DNA from: Actinomucor elegans
Taxonomy: Eukaryota > Mucoromycota > Mucoromycetes > Mucorales > Mucoraceae
Direction: 5' to 3'
Length of the DNA stretch: 64,000 bases
Assembly: GCA_026027325.1 (NCBI GenBank)
Contig: JAMSLZ010000003.1
Coordinates: 1,860,001-1,924,000, forward strand
The translations under genes were made by a program, and so were the position numbers. Below, piece after piece: positions 1 through 11,861 of this stretch. Every line of letters begins with the position of its first letter. The stretch's first letter is position 1. Below the pieces are notes generated by a model. The model saw nothing but the letters and a program-made list of their open reading frames with translations. It was not told where the DNA came from and did not search any database.

Positions 1-2102
1 TTTCTATTAATCGCTATAATATTCTGCATCTTATTCTTTAATCATCAAAATGAATAATAGAAATAAAAAGAAATTTCATTTATTCAGATTCTCGAAACAA
101 AGAATTGTTGAATAGTATATATAGTTTATTACTTTAATTGAAGAGTACATCTTCTTTGTATGTGTAATTCCGATAGTTGAATGATTTTCCTTGTAATTGC
201 ACCGTATTTCTGCCAATGAAGAATATGGAAATATTAACTAGAAACAAGTATGTGTAATGTAATACATGTGTAACACATTTCATATAAGTTACGCAGGACA
301 CTATCAGAACTTTTAATATACCTCTTCATTTCTACTTTACTTTTCTTCCCTTTTCGCTCAAAAAAGTAACATAATAATTTTGTGGCTACTTCTGTAGCTA
401 CTACAGCTGTAAAAATGGCTTTTAAAAAGTATAAATAAAGCCCCTTTGTCTTCTCAATATTTCATCAAAAATGAACAGATCCTTTGATATGATACATTGT
501 CTTAGGCAAAAACTATTGAGATGGTGTTAATGATGATCATTGACTGGATTCACTCAGCCAATAAAATAAACAGGAAGGCATTTTGCTTTTGAGTCTTTTC
601 TTATAGTAGAGAAGGCTTTTTGTCCTGTTTTATCTGCCATTAAAAGGGAAAAAAAGTTTGTTTTTATTTTTTTCTCTTTTAAAAGAAGTGAAGGTTGCTT
701 TCCTCATCTTTTATATGGGGAGATAGTATTGAACTTTTTATCAAACCTAACCAGAACTTCAAAACAGATATAATGTAAATATCACGTACGATGAAAGAAA
801 AATGACATTCAATATAGATTATAAGTCAATGCAGCAAGGAATATTTTTATACAATAATTATATTACTGAGAACATTACGGCACTAGTGTAGCTTAACGCT
901 ATAATAACAATGTTTGCCTAAACTATATCCATATGCAAAAGTGCAATGAGATACTGATCTAAAAAAAATACATCTACTACATAATACTATGCGATTTTAT
1001 TTCACTTAGAGTTTTGTATACCATTTCTTTTACAATGACTGAGATTTCTGTTAAACAAGAGCATATATATTTAACTAAACGACGCAATAATTCAATTGAA
1101 TGAGCACATGTAAAATCTACTGGAGCAAAGTATTTCCTTCATGTTCAAGGGTTACAGTATCAGCATATACTCTTTCATAGAAATATTAATAATTACAGGA
1201 ATTTATTCTAAACATTATTAAAATGCTACTTGCATACAGCATTAACTCGAGATCAATTGAAAAATCAATAAGCCTTCAGATCAAGAGGCTTAAAGAGAGT
1301 GAATATAATACAATTAATAAAATAGACTAATTGTATTTTAGTTAAGCGATAGCTGTAAGGCATAGATACAATGGTTTATTATGTGTATGGTATACTAAAC
1401 AGATATGGTGCCGGACCGAGATCGTTAGAGTGTAATCATACTAGATGAATGAAATTTGCTGCCAGCTATTAATGGATTGTATGCACATGATACTTGAATT
1501 AAATTATGGGTTCCATTAGATACTGCAGCTCATTGTGAATATATACTACTGATCCAACAAAACCTTAAAAGCTGGGAATGGTTGAGTATGTAGAGACTTG
1601 TTATAAAGTCGTAGTAATATATATCTGGATAATTTATTCAAGATAGAGTCAAGGTTTTAAAATATTATCTAATGCGCATCGTTTATATATTTATATATTT
1701 TCTATTCTATTTAATCATTTCTTGATTTGTTTGATATCTCTTATATTATTGCTAGTATTACTATTACTATTGTCTTTGTTATAGCGTACTATATGTTAGG
1801 TAACCCAACTCACTTCTTGCATAACTATGTATTTAGTATATATCAAAAAGTCGGGTGAATGATCACGGCCAAGATTCTGAACGAATCCGTATTTATTATG
1901 TCGAACCAGATATGATAATTCTGTATACCTTTATACTTGCATTACCTACACCATATTTTAACTATACATTAAACCACTGCTCTTGATACATTCCTTTTTT
2001 TTTTCTTATATTATATCGATTTTACATATATATATTATTTTATCTATGTAATTTTACCAACCAGAGCACTATGTCTAGTTTTCTATTCTTACTTCAACTC
2101 GT
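1..2102. other. AT-rich intergenic region
   Basis: No convincing gene on either strand; stops are frequent in all frames and no exon-like stretch with splice signals stands out. Sequence resembling the upstream region of the duplicated F-box segments fades in near the right end. Confidence 0.6.
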
Positions 2103-2530
2103 ATAGTTTCAGCAGTTGGTAATAACAATGTACTACCGTTACCTAATCAAGCTCCAGGTAATATTAGCGGCAGTAGAGTACCTTCTATTTTACTGTCGAT
2201 AGTATTAAAAAATAAGCATCACTTTGTTTTCTTGACATGAAATACTTATTATACCCCTTCTGTCGGACAAATGTTAATAGTGATATCTATATGAACAACA
2301 TCAGTAACACTAAAGCGTCTTGCTACATCAAATTTTAATATTAGAATACTATTGAAGTTTATGGTAGCCCATACATATTATATATTTTGTTATATTACTG
2401 CTACTTTGAACGTTCAATACTGTTCTCACCTAACTCAAACTTACATAGATGCAGTTGAAACTTATATAAAAATGGCTTTGGGCCCCGTTTCAGTTTATTT
2501 GCCTCTTTAATTTCTTTTAATAACTTTCAA
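2103..2530 (+). repeat. 5' flank of F-box copy A, duplicated at 22.8 kb and partly at 33.0 kb
   Basis: From the words 'atagtttcagcagttggtaa' onward this flank matches the region at about 22,785-22,985 almost base for base, and more weakly the region at 33,000-33,340. The duplicated unit therefore includes non-coding sequence upstream of the F-box reading frame. The sequence closer to the start codon has diverged more in this copy than between the copies at 22.9 and 33.1 kb. Confidence 0.75.
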
Positions 2531-4378
2531 ATGGGTCCTTGGAACAAACTACCAACTGAAATTATAATCAAGATAGTAAAAGAGCTTGGATCTCCCAAAG
2601 ATATATCACAACTGCAACTTACGTGCAAAGCCTTGGCCACATTTGCTAAACTACAGCTCTACAGGAGTATCACAATTTTAACTGGATCTCAACCGAGAGC
2701 TTTTATCAAGAGCATTACAGCAAATCCATCTCTAGGCTTGTTGGTGGAAAAGGTTGCCATTTCTGATGCGCTTTATCCCAATCTTATACGAAGCCATATG
2801 TCTATTATTTGCTTCTGTACCATTATTAAACATTGCCCTAATGTCAGACAGCTACTTAACACCAATGGGTTTAGTAAAAAGCTTGGAAATTATTGGTCAA
2901 GGTTCTAAAAAAAAGGGAAGTGGAAGCATCTACACTTAATCGATCCCCCAAAATAGTATACAAAATCAAGTGGCTATAACAAAGCTTTTTGTGAATTACA
3001 AGATAGATTAAAGAAACTAGTAGTATGCGACGAATTATTCAAAACTGATGATTGGCTGGAGAAACAGATCGTTCTGTTCCCAAAAGTACGAGATCTCGTT
3101 TTTTACAAGTTGATAGAATATATGTACATATTCGACTTTAACGTATGTATCGACAGCTGTGTTTTACTCGAGAATTTAAAGATACACTGTCTTATTTCGG
3201 ATGAAAATCTAGTAAAAGAGCGTATGTTTAAAGAGCGTAGGATGCAAGACAGAATTTCCACTATTAAACAACAGCATGCCGTCAGACTGCTTCATCTCGA
3301 CCTACCATTGATTCACGATGATTCATTGACATATACTATGCACAAATTTCCTTCACTGTCTACGCTGAAATTGTGGGGTAACAAATTTAGGACTACAGAA
3401 CATCCATACGAAATCTGTCGCAAATTCTTGGAATATATCTCGAAAATCCGATTCATTAATATTCGCCAACTTGAAATAAGCAATGTATGCGAGCTGCTAC
3501 CCATCACATTCAAAGATAGGATTATATCTGACAAATCAAAGACTCTACTTATTGTCAACTACAACAGTTCTCTATTAAATGAAGGCATGTCTTATCTCGC
3601 CATCGAAACAGAACGTGGTCACAGCGATTCTACTAGTATTTCTTATTTTATGGATCAAACAAAATGCAGTTGTAAAATTGATATTCTTTTTGCCGCTTCA
3701 AACTACTATAATGGATTCGCTCTTCCCCATGTAATGCTAATAGAAAACTTGGGTAATGAAATAACAGCTTTGCAACTCGATTGCAAGAACAAAACTGAAA
3801 TATTTAAGAACATACCAACGTATTATTTTCTGGATCATATTTTGGAAAACTTCTCTCAACTGGAAGACTTGGACCTATCTGGTACCTTTCTCATCCATTG
3901 CGATCCTACTCTACCTATAAAGAAATATTTGAACACATTATCTCTGCATTATTGCGACATATACCCTAGCTTCCTTAGCGAACTTTCTCCTTTACTACCA
4001 TCACTGGGACATTTGCATTTTGATAGCTGCAACTTTATCTCTGAGGATGGTCAACAATTACCACAAAGTTCATGTTTGTTTTTGAATATGCCACATACAT
4101 CGATTACCAGCCTATTCATATACCCTTCCTTCAGCGATTACAATAGCTTTTATATAAAGGTAAAAACGTATGGCGAGAAAGAGATGTACTATGTTATAGT
4201 CAACCTTCGTTCCCCAGTATTTTTTGCCGTTTTCGAAGATAAATTTTATTATCACTGGAATGGTGAACAATGCTTTAAAATGGGCATTGAATGTTTCAGT
4301 ATAAAACTCCTATGTGTCAGACTTCCTATGCTTAGCAAGATATATGAAATTGATTGTTTAACAAACATGCTTATATAG
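2531..4378 (+). pseudogene. F-box/LRR-like protein, copy A, two in-frame stops
   Basis: The start encodes an F-box-like motif (MGPWNKLPTEIIIKIVKEL, then a KALA-type helix), followed by leucine-rich sequence with repeated hydrophobic spacing, as in fungal F-box/LRR substrate adaptors of SCF ubiquitin ligases. One frame stays open from 2531 to 4378 (615 codon positions) apart from TAA at 2906-2908 and TAG at 2954-2956. Sequence on both sides of the stops is in the same frame and aligns with copy C, so these look like nonsense mutations. No intron that removes both stops keeps the frame with ordinary GT-AG sites, although unusual splicing cannot be excluded. The 422-aa part after 3110 is intact. 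Family assignment is by pattern only. Confidence 0.65.
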
Positions 4379-6041
4379 TATCATATGCCTCTGGTCTTAA
4401 ATATACTAAAAAAATATTTTTAAAACTTTTCAGAGCTTCCAAAAGTTGGAATTTCATATTTTTTTTCCTAATGTTGCTCCTAAAACCCTTTTTAATAACT
4501 TTTGTGGACACTGTGCTAGATTTATTAGAGAGCTTGTCGTTTTAAGGACCCTCGATGGTAGTTGATATTCGAAAATTTTACGCTGAGGCCTTTTTTTTTT
4601 GGAATTTAGGCAGAACTATTGACATATTAAAAGCATGCCAAAAGTATTAAGTGGCTACCTATCTTATTTAGCCATACCAGGATTGTATGTCAAGTAAATC
4701 ATGCAGAACTTTCTTAACCCAAGTCTAAACTATTAATCTTGACTTGAAAATTTTAAATTCGAAAATAGTATACTTCAATCTCGTGTTTATTAACAAAACT
4801 GCGCTTCTACATATGAGCCGTGCCATTTAAATTCATGCATAATTTAACTGTACATCAAACGTTGTATTATTTAATAATTCTATAAATACAAGTGGTTTCC
4901 TTAAAGTTAATTTTATGAATGCTTTATTAATTCAATAGTAACTCAAGTATTGTACTATATCTAGGAAAAGAAATATTTGTAAAGGCTATCAGATTATGAT
5001 ACAAGTATTCCATGACCGGGAAATGCAATTTATATTTTTAAACAAACACCAAGTAACATGCTGGGTTTGACATAAGACCCCTAAGCGATTGACTCTTATG
5101 ACTTTTCAAATATAACAATTTTCGACATTATATCTTCCCAAATGATCCCAATATAACATTGCATCTGACTGCTGATCTGTATTAATTAAAAATGAACTCC
5201 TTCTACTAGAAATATACTTTGTCTGAATTGTATTGAGTTATTAAAAGTTAATGACGAGTATTACATTACACTTCATTTAAGTATGTGTAGATCTACTGAT
5301 CTCTGTTAAATGTCTCATCTAATTAGTACTCAACGCTCAAAATAAGCAGTAATATCTACTAAAATGTTATAAATATTTATTGAGAATAAGTTTCTTAGAA
5401 AATATAGATAGTATATATATATATATTGATTATATCAGTGTTATAGATATATATTTTTGAATTTCAGGTTTTGGAACGCATGTTTACATAGTAAATGGTA
5501 GAAAACGTAAACTTATTTCGTTGTTCGTGTGCAGCAAACGATGTATGACTGGTCATGAAGGACGCAACTCTATACAGCTAACTTCTTGAGGACAAATATA
5601 TTCTTTCAATTACATATATAAAAAATACAAAATACCTCTGAAAGTACTGAAGAAATGATGAAAAATTTGACTCGGCAAGCTGATAATAGCAAAAACTGCT
5701 CTACTAGTTCTTACCATGTCCATTCATTTCATCTGTTAACGGTTTGTTTTATTGATGTAGAAGCATATAGGATAAGATGAATTCAACAGTATTTACTATT
5801 AAACGAAACCAATGCTCGAGTGTTTGAATTTTAGGCTATATATATAGTTATTCATCTCATACAATACAACACATCAGAAGAGCATGTTCAGTCATCATTA
5901 TAGTTATCCTCAACGCGTATTTCGGGCTTTGAATAGACAAATCTTAACCTGTTGGTTGCCATAGCAGTCAACAACTTTTTTTGGAGCGCGTATTTTTGTA
6001 CGTGATTGAAATTAGTACGTGTATCTCTTTTGATTAATACT
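4379..6041. other. AT-rich intergenic region
   Basis: No supported gene. It holds a short AT microsatellite near 5411-5428. The right end is the promoter region of the Rad21 gene. Short open frames here lack fungal codon bias and homology. Confidence 0.55.
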
Positions 6042-7851
6042 ATGATTTCTGATCAATTAAGAACAAAACAAGGGCCATTGGCTCGTGTCTGGTTAGCTTC
6101 TCACTGGGAAAGAAAGCTTTCAAAGTCTCAATTTTTACATACCAACCTTGAAAAAACCATTGGTAACTTGTTTGATTTTTGCATCATTGTCTAGGTGTTA
6201 ATTTGTGCATTTAGATGCTATCCAAAGTAATCAACAAGAGGAGCCTATCGCTCTTCGTGTTTCTGGTCAATTGTTGCTTGGTGTAGTCCGTATTTATTCC
6301 AGAAAGACGAAATACCTCTTGGAAGATTGTAATGAAGCGCTTATTAAGATTAAATTGGTAAAGCTTTTTTGTTTTTCGTTATTTAGAGACCTGGGGAAAC
6401 TAATAATATTTCATGGTTTTTAGGCTTTCAAAAAGGGTGATGTTAATATGCCAGATATTCATCACGCTATTTCCACTGTCAATACAATCACTTTGCAAGA
6501 CAAGTTGACTGAATTTGATATCTTGCTTCCTGATCGTCCCTTCAATTTAAAGTAAAAACATATACCTGTAAAAAAAAAAGCTCTTCATGTACTAATTTAC
6601 AACTTCATTACTTTAGTGGTAATATTGAAGAAAATGATCCTATTTTAGATGGTTTTGGTGATCTGTCTGGCTCTCAAGACTTTACAATGAGTGACATTCA
6701 AACCAGTTTCACGTTTGGCAACTATGAAACTGAACGTGGACTTGCTGGTGGTGAAGGCGTTGAAGTTGGTCGTCGTGAGAATGAGCCTGGTTTTGCAGAT
6801 AATGAATTTGATATGGATGTTCTTGCTGAACCTCTTAAAGACATGAACCTGAACGAAGCCAATGCACTTATGGATGATGGTGTTAACTTTGACTTTGATT
6901 TGAATGATAATATTGACTATGGCGGTCCCGATTACACAGAGGATGTGAATGAGTTCAATTTGCCTCTTGCTGGTGCTGAAGCTGAAGCTTCTTTAGACAC
7001 TCTAATGCAAGTCGGCATTGTCGAAGATCCTCAAAGTATGTTTGCCATGCAAGATATTACTGCCGAATCTACTGCTCGTAGACGTAAGCGATTGGTCATT
7101 GATAAGGTGACCGAAATCCCAATGGAGGATCTTCATAGATTAATCAATGATGCAAGCCCTCTTGTTACAAGAGTAAGTCAACAAATTATGTTGTACCATT
7201 AGGGCGGTTCATTCATCCCTTTCTTTGTTCTAGGATGCTAATGTCAGTGGAGTCACGAAGGCTAAGGCCGTCACTGATTTAACAAAGCCATCTGGTGAAA
7301 CTCTTGGCTCAGAATTAGATGACTTGTTTTCTCGTTTGAATCGTAAGCGTCGTGCCTCTGCTGCTGCAAACATTATTCAAAAAGAGCCTCGAATCGAAGA
7401 TCCTTTTGCTGCTGCACTTGCTTCTGCTGGCCAAGATACTGGCTTCCAATTTGAAGACACTGGTTATGACTATACTGATACTGGATTTGATGATATGGGA
7501 AGATTTGATACTGTAAGCTTTTTGAGACTATTACTATGCATGAGCCCTTACACCTGCTTCCTTTTTTTTTAGACTGCCAACATTGAAGCAAGTGAAGAAT
7601 CATTTATGACACAGAGCTCTCAGTCTTTGAACGCTAAAGCACATGAAACTCTTGAAAATTTGGAAGCTAAGTTTACCAGTCAAAATATCGTCAAGTTTGG
7701 TGAATTGGCTACTAGCTCTTGCAAGAAAGGTGAGGCTGCTCGTCTCTTTTATGATGTTTTGTTGTTATCGACAAAGAATAAGATTAAGGTTAAGCAAGAT
7801 CGTCCATTTGGAGACATTCAATTAAGTGCTTCAACTGTTCTCGTTCAGTAA
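6042..7851 (+). CDS. rad21: Cohesin kleisin subunit Rad21/Scc1
   Basis: Encodes the kleisin that closes the cohesin ring around sister chromatids in the nucleus. Six exons: 6042-6162, 6215-6357, 6424-6551, 6617-7172, 7234-7512, 7573-7851 (501 aa). The N-terminal Rad21/Rec8 domain reads [18 protein letters not shown] and then [20 protein letters not shown], the surface that binds Smc3. The middle is acidic and probably disordered. The C-terminal winged helix (about residues 425-500; [13 protein letters not shown] to [13 protein letters not shown]) binds Smc1. A separase-type motif, EVGRR, lies at residues 180-184. The start was placed at 6042 because residues 2-10 take the place of the usual MFYS-type leader; an upstream in-frame ATG at 6006 would add 12 unrelated residues. 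The protein is somewhat shorter than yeast Scc1. Rad21 is favoured over meiotic Rec8 by the N-terminal match. Confidence 0.93.
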
Positions 7852-8692
7852 ATAAAAAAAATGGCACTCCTGACTCATAGTTTAACATCCCAAACAGCTA
7901 TTCTTTTCCACCTTTCATGATCCGATTTCCCATTGTTCTTACTTATATCATACTCAATAAATTATAAACAATCACAAAAAGATGGATACGTGTATAGAGA
8001 GTGTGACACGAAATACAAATAGCTTACGGGCCATTGTTATCAAATGGAATATAATCTTCGTTCTATGACATTTAAACAAAAAATCTGATAGTTTCTCATT
8101 CTAAGCATGAAGTACTAGTCTGCTGATGATGCGGCATTTAGTCAAGATTGGTTGAAAAACTTAGAATCGTTTACCCATTATATACACAAGTACACTACAG
8201 CTAATTATTAGAAAATGCAACATATTAATTATACGATACTTGAACAAAGGTTTATATATATGTAACAGCTTATTCAAGTTTAGAATGTTAATCAGAAGCA
8301 GTAATTGACCAAATCAATCAAAAGCTCTAAAAATCATTAGAGCCTGCTTGCATAGTGTACGTATTTTAATGCTGATTATTTATATATAGTATATCCAACG
8401 TACTTATGTCAAAAAATATTTTTGCTACAAGCTATAGTTTCCTCTGCGTATGTACAAGTAATAAGGTGAGACATTAACTGAAATTGATCGAGTGATCAAG
8501 AGATGTAAAGTACTTTGGCACTCGCTTTGGGCCCCGATTACAAATTAAAGGAAACTCCGTACTTGAAAGGGCATGCAACGTGAATTCGAAGGTCATTTTT
8601 AGTAGCACAGCACTATATGTAAAGCTTTTAAATATAGTATAGTTGTTTATTCAACTTGGTCATTAAGAGGGCATGCAATTCACTGTTTAGCT
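7852..8692. other. Convergent intergenic region (Rad21 / Ca2+ antiporter)
   Basis: Holds the 3' ends of two convergent genes. No further gene is visible. Confidence 0.6.
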
Positions 8693-10500
8693 TCATACTA
8701 TCACAGGGATAAACTGACCCAAACCCTCATTATGAGAAGTCGCTTTATCTAAACCGCCAGCGGCAGAATCTGGGTAATAATAGAAACTAAAAGCGATCAA
8801 AATGTAAAGCGCACTCAGCATGAATCCTTCGAGCCAATTACTTTTGCCATCCTACAAATTATTTAAATGTATTAGATAGAACAGCAAACGGTTTTGGCTG
8901 GTATATGGCTTACTGCAATGAGATAGTTAACTAAGATGACTGAGGCAAACAGAACAGCAGTTTCATAAATATTGAAAAACAAGCTCATATCTACGTTGAT
9001 ACCCCATCCAATGATAACCAAGATAGGGGTTACAAGTAATGCTACTTGAATACTAGATCCTACAGCGACACCTAACGCCAAACCCATCTAATATTGCATC
9101 ATAAAGTGCGCATAGATACGTGTTTGCCTTTAGTTGGACGCACCATGTATGTATTTAGGCTATCACGTTATATACCTTATTCTTGTAAGCAACGGTGACT
9201 GCAGTTACATGTTCAGCAGCATTTCCGACAATAGGTAAGAGAATTAACCCAACAAATGTTTCACTAATGTGCCATTGCTCTATTACGTGTTCAATAGCAG
9301 ACACCAGGAACTCGGCTGAGATAGCTACAATTACAGTTATCACCAGCAACCTATATTTGTAAGTGATGAGTAATAAATGGTATGAGTAGATTGCATGTTA
9401 CTGTACAGTAGAACTGCCATCCACCAAGGCATGGATGGGTTTTCTTGTTCTTCTTTTTCATGATGTGATTGTGCAATTGCGGCTTGCTCCTCTTCTAACT
9501 GCCTTGAAGTAATGTTATTGCTCAAGATTGACACCTGACGTTCCACTTTAAAAGCTTCTACCGGTACTTGAAGAAACTAGATTAATTGAATAGATTAAAT
9601 GCCACTTTATATATATTGCAGTAGTACAAATACGCATTATTATCTCCATTTACCAGTGTCTTGTGCGTCTTTAACTATTACATAGATAGATGGATTATTC
9701 ATATAGAGTGATATAGTAAATAAAAAGGAAATTATTGATAAATTCGTCTTTTCATGCATTATTGTTACCTGAAAGAACATAAAGGCCAGATAAATGATCA
9801 GTAGAATGATGGAAGTCGCTCTAGAAATATTCAAAATATCCGTTTTTTCATTTATTGCGCTCTCTACATTGGCTGTCGACCCATAAAATGCAGCAGGAAG
9901 CAGTAATGATACAACTGAGATGAACAGTAAGGAAGCTGAAGTCTGTGCGGCTGTCATATTGAATTTTTGTTCTTTGTATTTACACCCACCCACAAAGAAG
10001 CTCATGCCCAATACCAATAAGAGGTTGGACAAAATAGATCCCAGCATCGATGCCTGAACAACAATTACCAAGTTTTGTGTCAATGAGATCACGCTGATGA
10101 TAAATTCTACAGCGTTACCAAATGTTGCATTGAGTAAAGCACCAATGACTTCACCTGTTCTCAGAGCAATATCTTCCGTGGCAAAACCCAATAACTTTGC
10201 TAAAGGAACAATCGCTATAAAGTTAAGTATGAATGTAATTGTAGGTGGCCAGACAAAGTGAGAAGCCCAACCAAAGGGAATAAAAACCAATAAAAAGTTT
10301 AGCCAAGATGACTTGACAATTGATAATAGGCCATGCTGAACAGTTGGTTCCACAAGCTTATGAGGTTGCACAGCAGCAGGTGATGAAGATATATATTGAG
10401 ATGTCTGGTTTTCATTATGCTGTGTAATAGAATTGATGGATGAATTCATACTTGAAGCTGCATTATGTGATACTATCAAATCATTCTCTTGTTTATTCAT
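8693..10500 (-). CDS. Ca2+/H+ antiporter of the CAX/VCX1 family
   Basis: Exchanges protons for cytosolic Ca2+, normally at the vacuolar membrane. Six exons on the minus strand: 10500-9769, 9674-9654 (a 21-nt microexon encoding LKTHKTL), 9576-9407, 9350-9176, 9087-8914, 8851-8693; 476 aa. Both alpha-repeat signatures of the cation/Ca2+ exchanger superfamily are present: [15 protein letters not shown] at about residue 140 and [18 protein letters not shown] in exon 4. About 10-11 hydrophobic segments flank an acidic, hydrophilic loop rich in Glu and Gln ([18 protein letters not shown]). The N-terminus is a polar, Ser/Asn-rich tail of about 65 residues. The order of exons and the DGKSNWLEG block in the last exon match fungal VCX1 proteins. 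The gene lies 105 bp downstream of the inhibitor gene on the same strand. Confidence 0.93.
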
Positions 10501-10605
10501 TACGAGGGCAAAAAAAAGAAAGAAAGGAATAAAGACTTTATTTGACGAAAAAATACATCATCTTTATATAAGAACTAGTTAAGGAATGTGTCCAGCAGGC
10601 ATGAT

Positions 10606-11018
10606 TTAACCTTCGAAAGCATGAACTATATATGTATGGTTAAGTCAATGTTTATTCCTTTTGTTGTTGGGTGTATGCTTACCTTCGGAATCAATGTCAA
10701 CAAAATCAACATAATCACGATTGTCCATGGTTTGAAGTTGATCAGAAGGAAGAGAGACAGACAAACCTTCGAGACCTAAATGAATTTCATAGTTGACCTT
10801 GCCACCCAATCTTTCGATATCCGCTCTGGCTTTCTGAAACTTTTCTTCAGTAGCAGGTTTGGTGATAGCGACAATATAGTCTGTAAAACCGTCTATTATT
10901 AAAATAGTTTAGTTTCAAGAAACAATGAGCAAAAGAATTTTTTATTATTTTTACCTTCAGCAGCAAATACAACCGAAGCAAAGATTAAACTCAAACAAAG
11001 TAAAAGAATCGAACGCAT
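10606..11018 (-). CDS. Secreted I9-family proteinase inhibitor (Pbi2-like)
   Basis: Three exons on the minus strand: 11018-10955, 10892-10683, 10625-10606; 97 aa. Residues 1-20 (MRSILLLCLSLIFASVVFAA) form a clear signal peptide. The rest is one inhibitor I9 domain: DYIVAITKPATEEKFQKA, then ERLGGKVNYEI, GLEGLSVSLP, and DYVDFVDIDSE. This is the fold of subtilisin propeptides and of yeast proteinase B inhibitor Pbi2. No protease domain follows, so it is a free-standing inhibitor or chaperone-like propeptide, probably entering the secretory pathway. A TATATATAA box on the minus strand lies about 70 bp upstream (11,088-11,096). The last exon is only 20 nt (ending in HAFEG) and was chosen by phase and splice signals, so it is the least certain part. 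Confidence 0.85.
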
Positions 11019-11861
11019 TTTGATTTAATAGAAAAGAGAAAAAAAATAAGAAAAAGAGATATCTGGCCAAGATACATTATCTCTGCTTATATATATTAAT
11101 ATTGAATTGTATACAGCTGATACTTATTAAGAAGATGGCTAAACTTGATTTAGCCGGCGCTCTAATGCAATCGACCGTCCTGGATCTGTTTCACTGCCCT
11201 GTCCTTGTGTAAAATGTATGATCACACAATAGACATGATTCAATTGAAAACGTTGTAAAGACATGCTTTGATACTGCTCTTGTGTAGTGTGTATAGTTTT
11301 ACTCCCTTTGGTTTATACATTTGGACATGCAAAGACGGACATTGGCTATATATATCCAAAAATTGGTTGTATGAGCGTGTAAGCAATACATTCAAGATCA
11401 ATTCAAATGACTTTGTATGGAATCATCTATTATTAAAGTGCTTGAAAAAAAAAATTATGCCATCAAGTACATGGATGCTGCCTAGGCCTTTGATGGATCA
11501 GTAGCTTGTCAAGATTGGTAATATAATTAAACATTCTAATCCGGTAATGGCTCTCTCGTTTCTGTTATCGGAAATAAGGTGCCGTTCCTGAATGAGTTTC
11601 AAGTGGGAGCCTGACTCGAATTCTGTGTATCTGTCTGCTACAATTATAGACCTTCGTTGATATATATGTTGATCCAGCTGTTTATACTGTTATTTCAAGC
11701 AACAGAGTAAAGCGGAAAGAAAGATAATCAAATAGTACACAGTACTACAGGTTTATTATAAATCACGGAAACATGTGGGGCTTGGTCTTTTCTGGATAAC
11801 TGTAGGAATAAAGACGCGTGTATAGGTAGTAGTATATATAATTAAAAGGGTATTTCGCTTT
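11019..11861. other. Intergenic region
   Basis: Contains the promoter of the inhibitor gene at the left and the 3' flank of the G-alpha gene at the right. An open frame of 78 codons at 11,268-11,504 has no recognisable features and is not called. Confidence 0.55.

Noticed and set aside
6006..6041. Longer Rad21 start at 6006
   Set aside because: The extra 12 residues do not resemble the family; the ATG at 6042 places the conserved GPLARVWLA block at the expected distance.
9640..9768. Read-through extension of antiporter exon 1
   Set aside because: It follows intron sequence; using the donor at 9767-9768 and the microexon restores the family sequence.
11268..11504. 78-codon plus-strand frame
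   Set aside because: No recognisable domain, no codon bias and no splice partners; it lies between two minus-strand genes.
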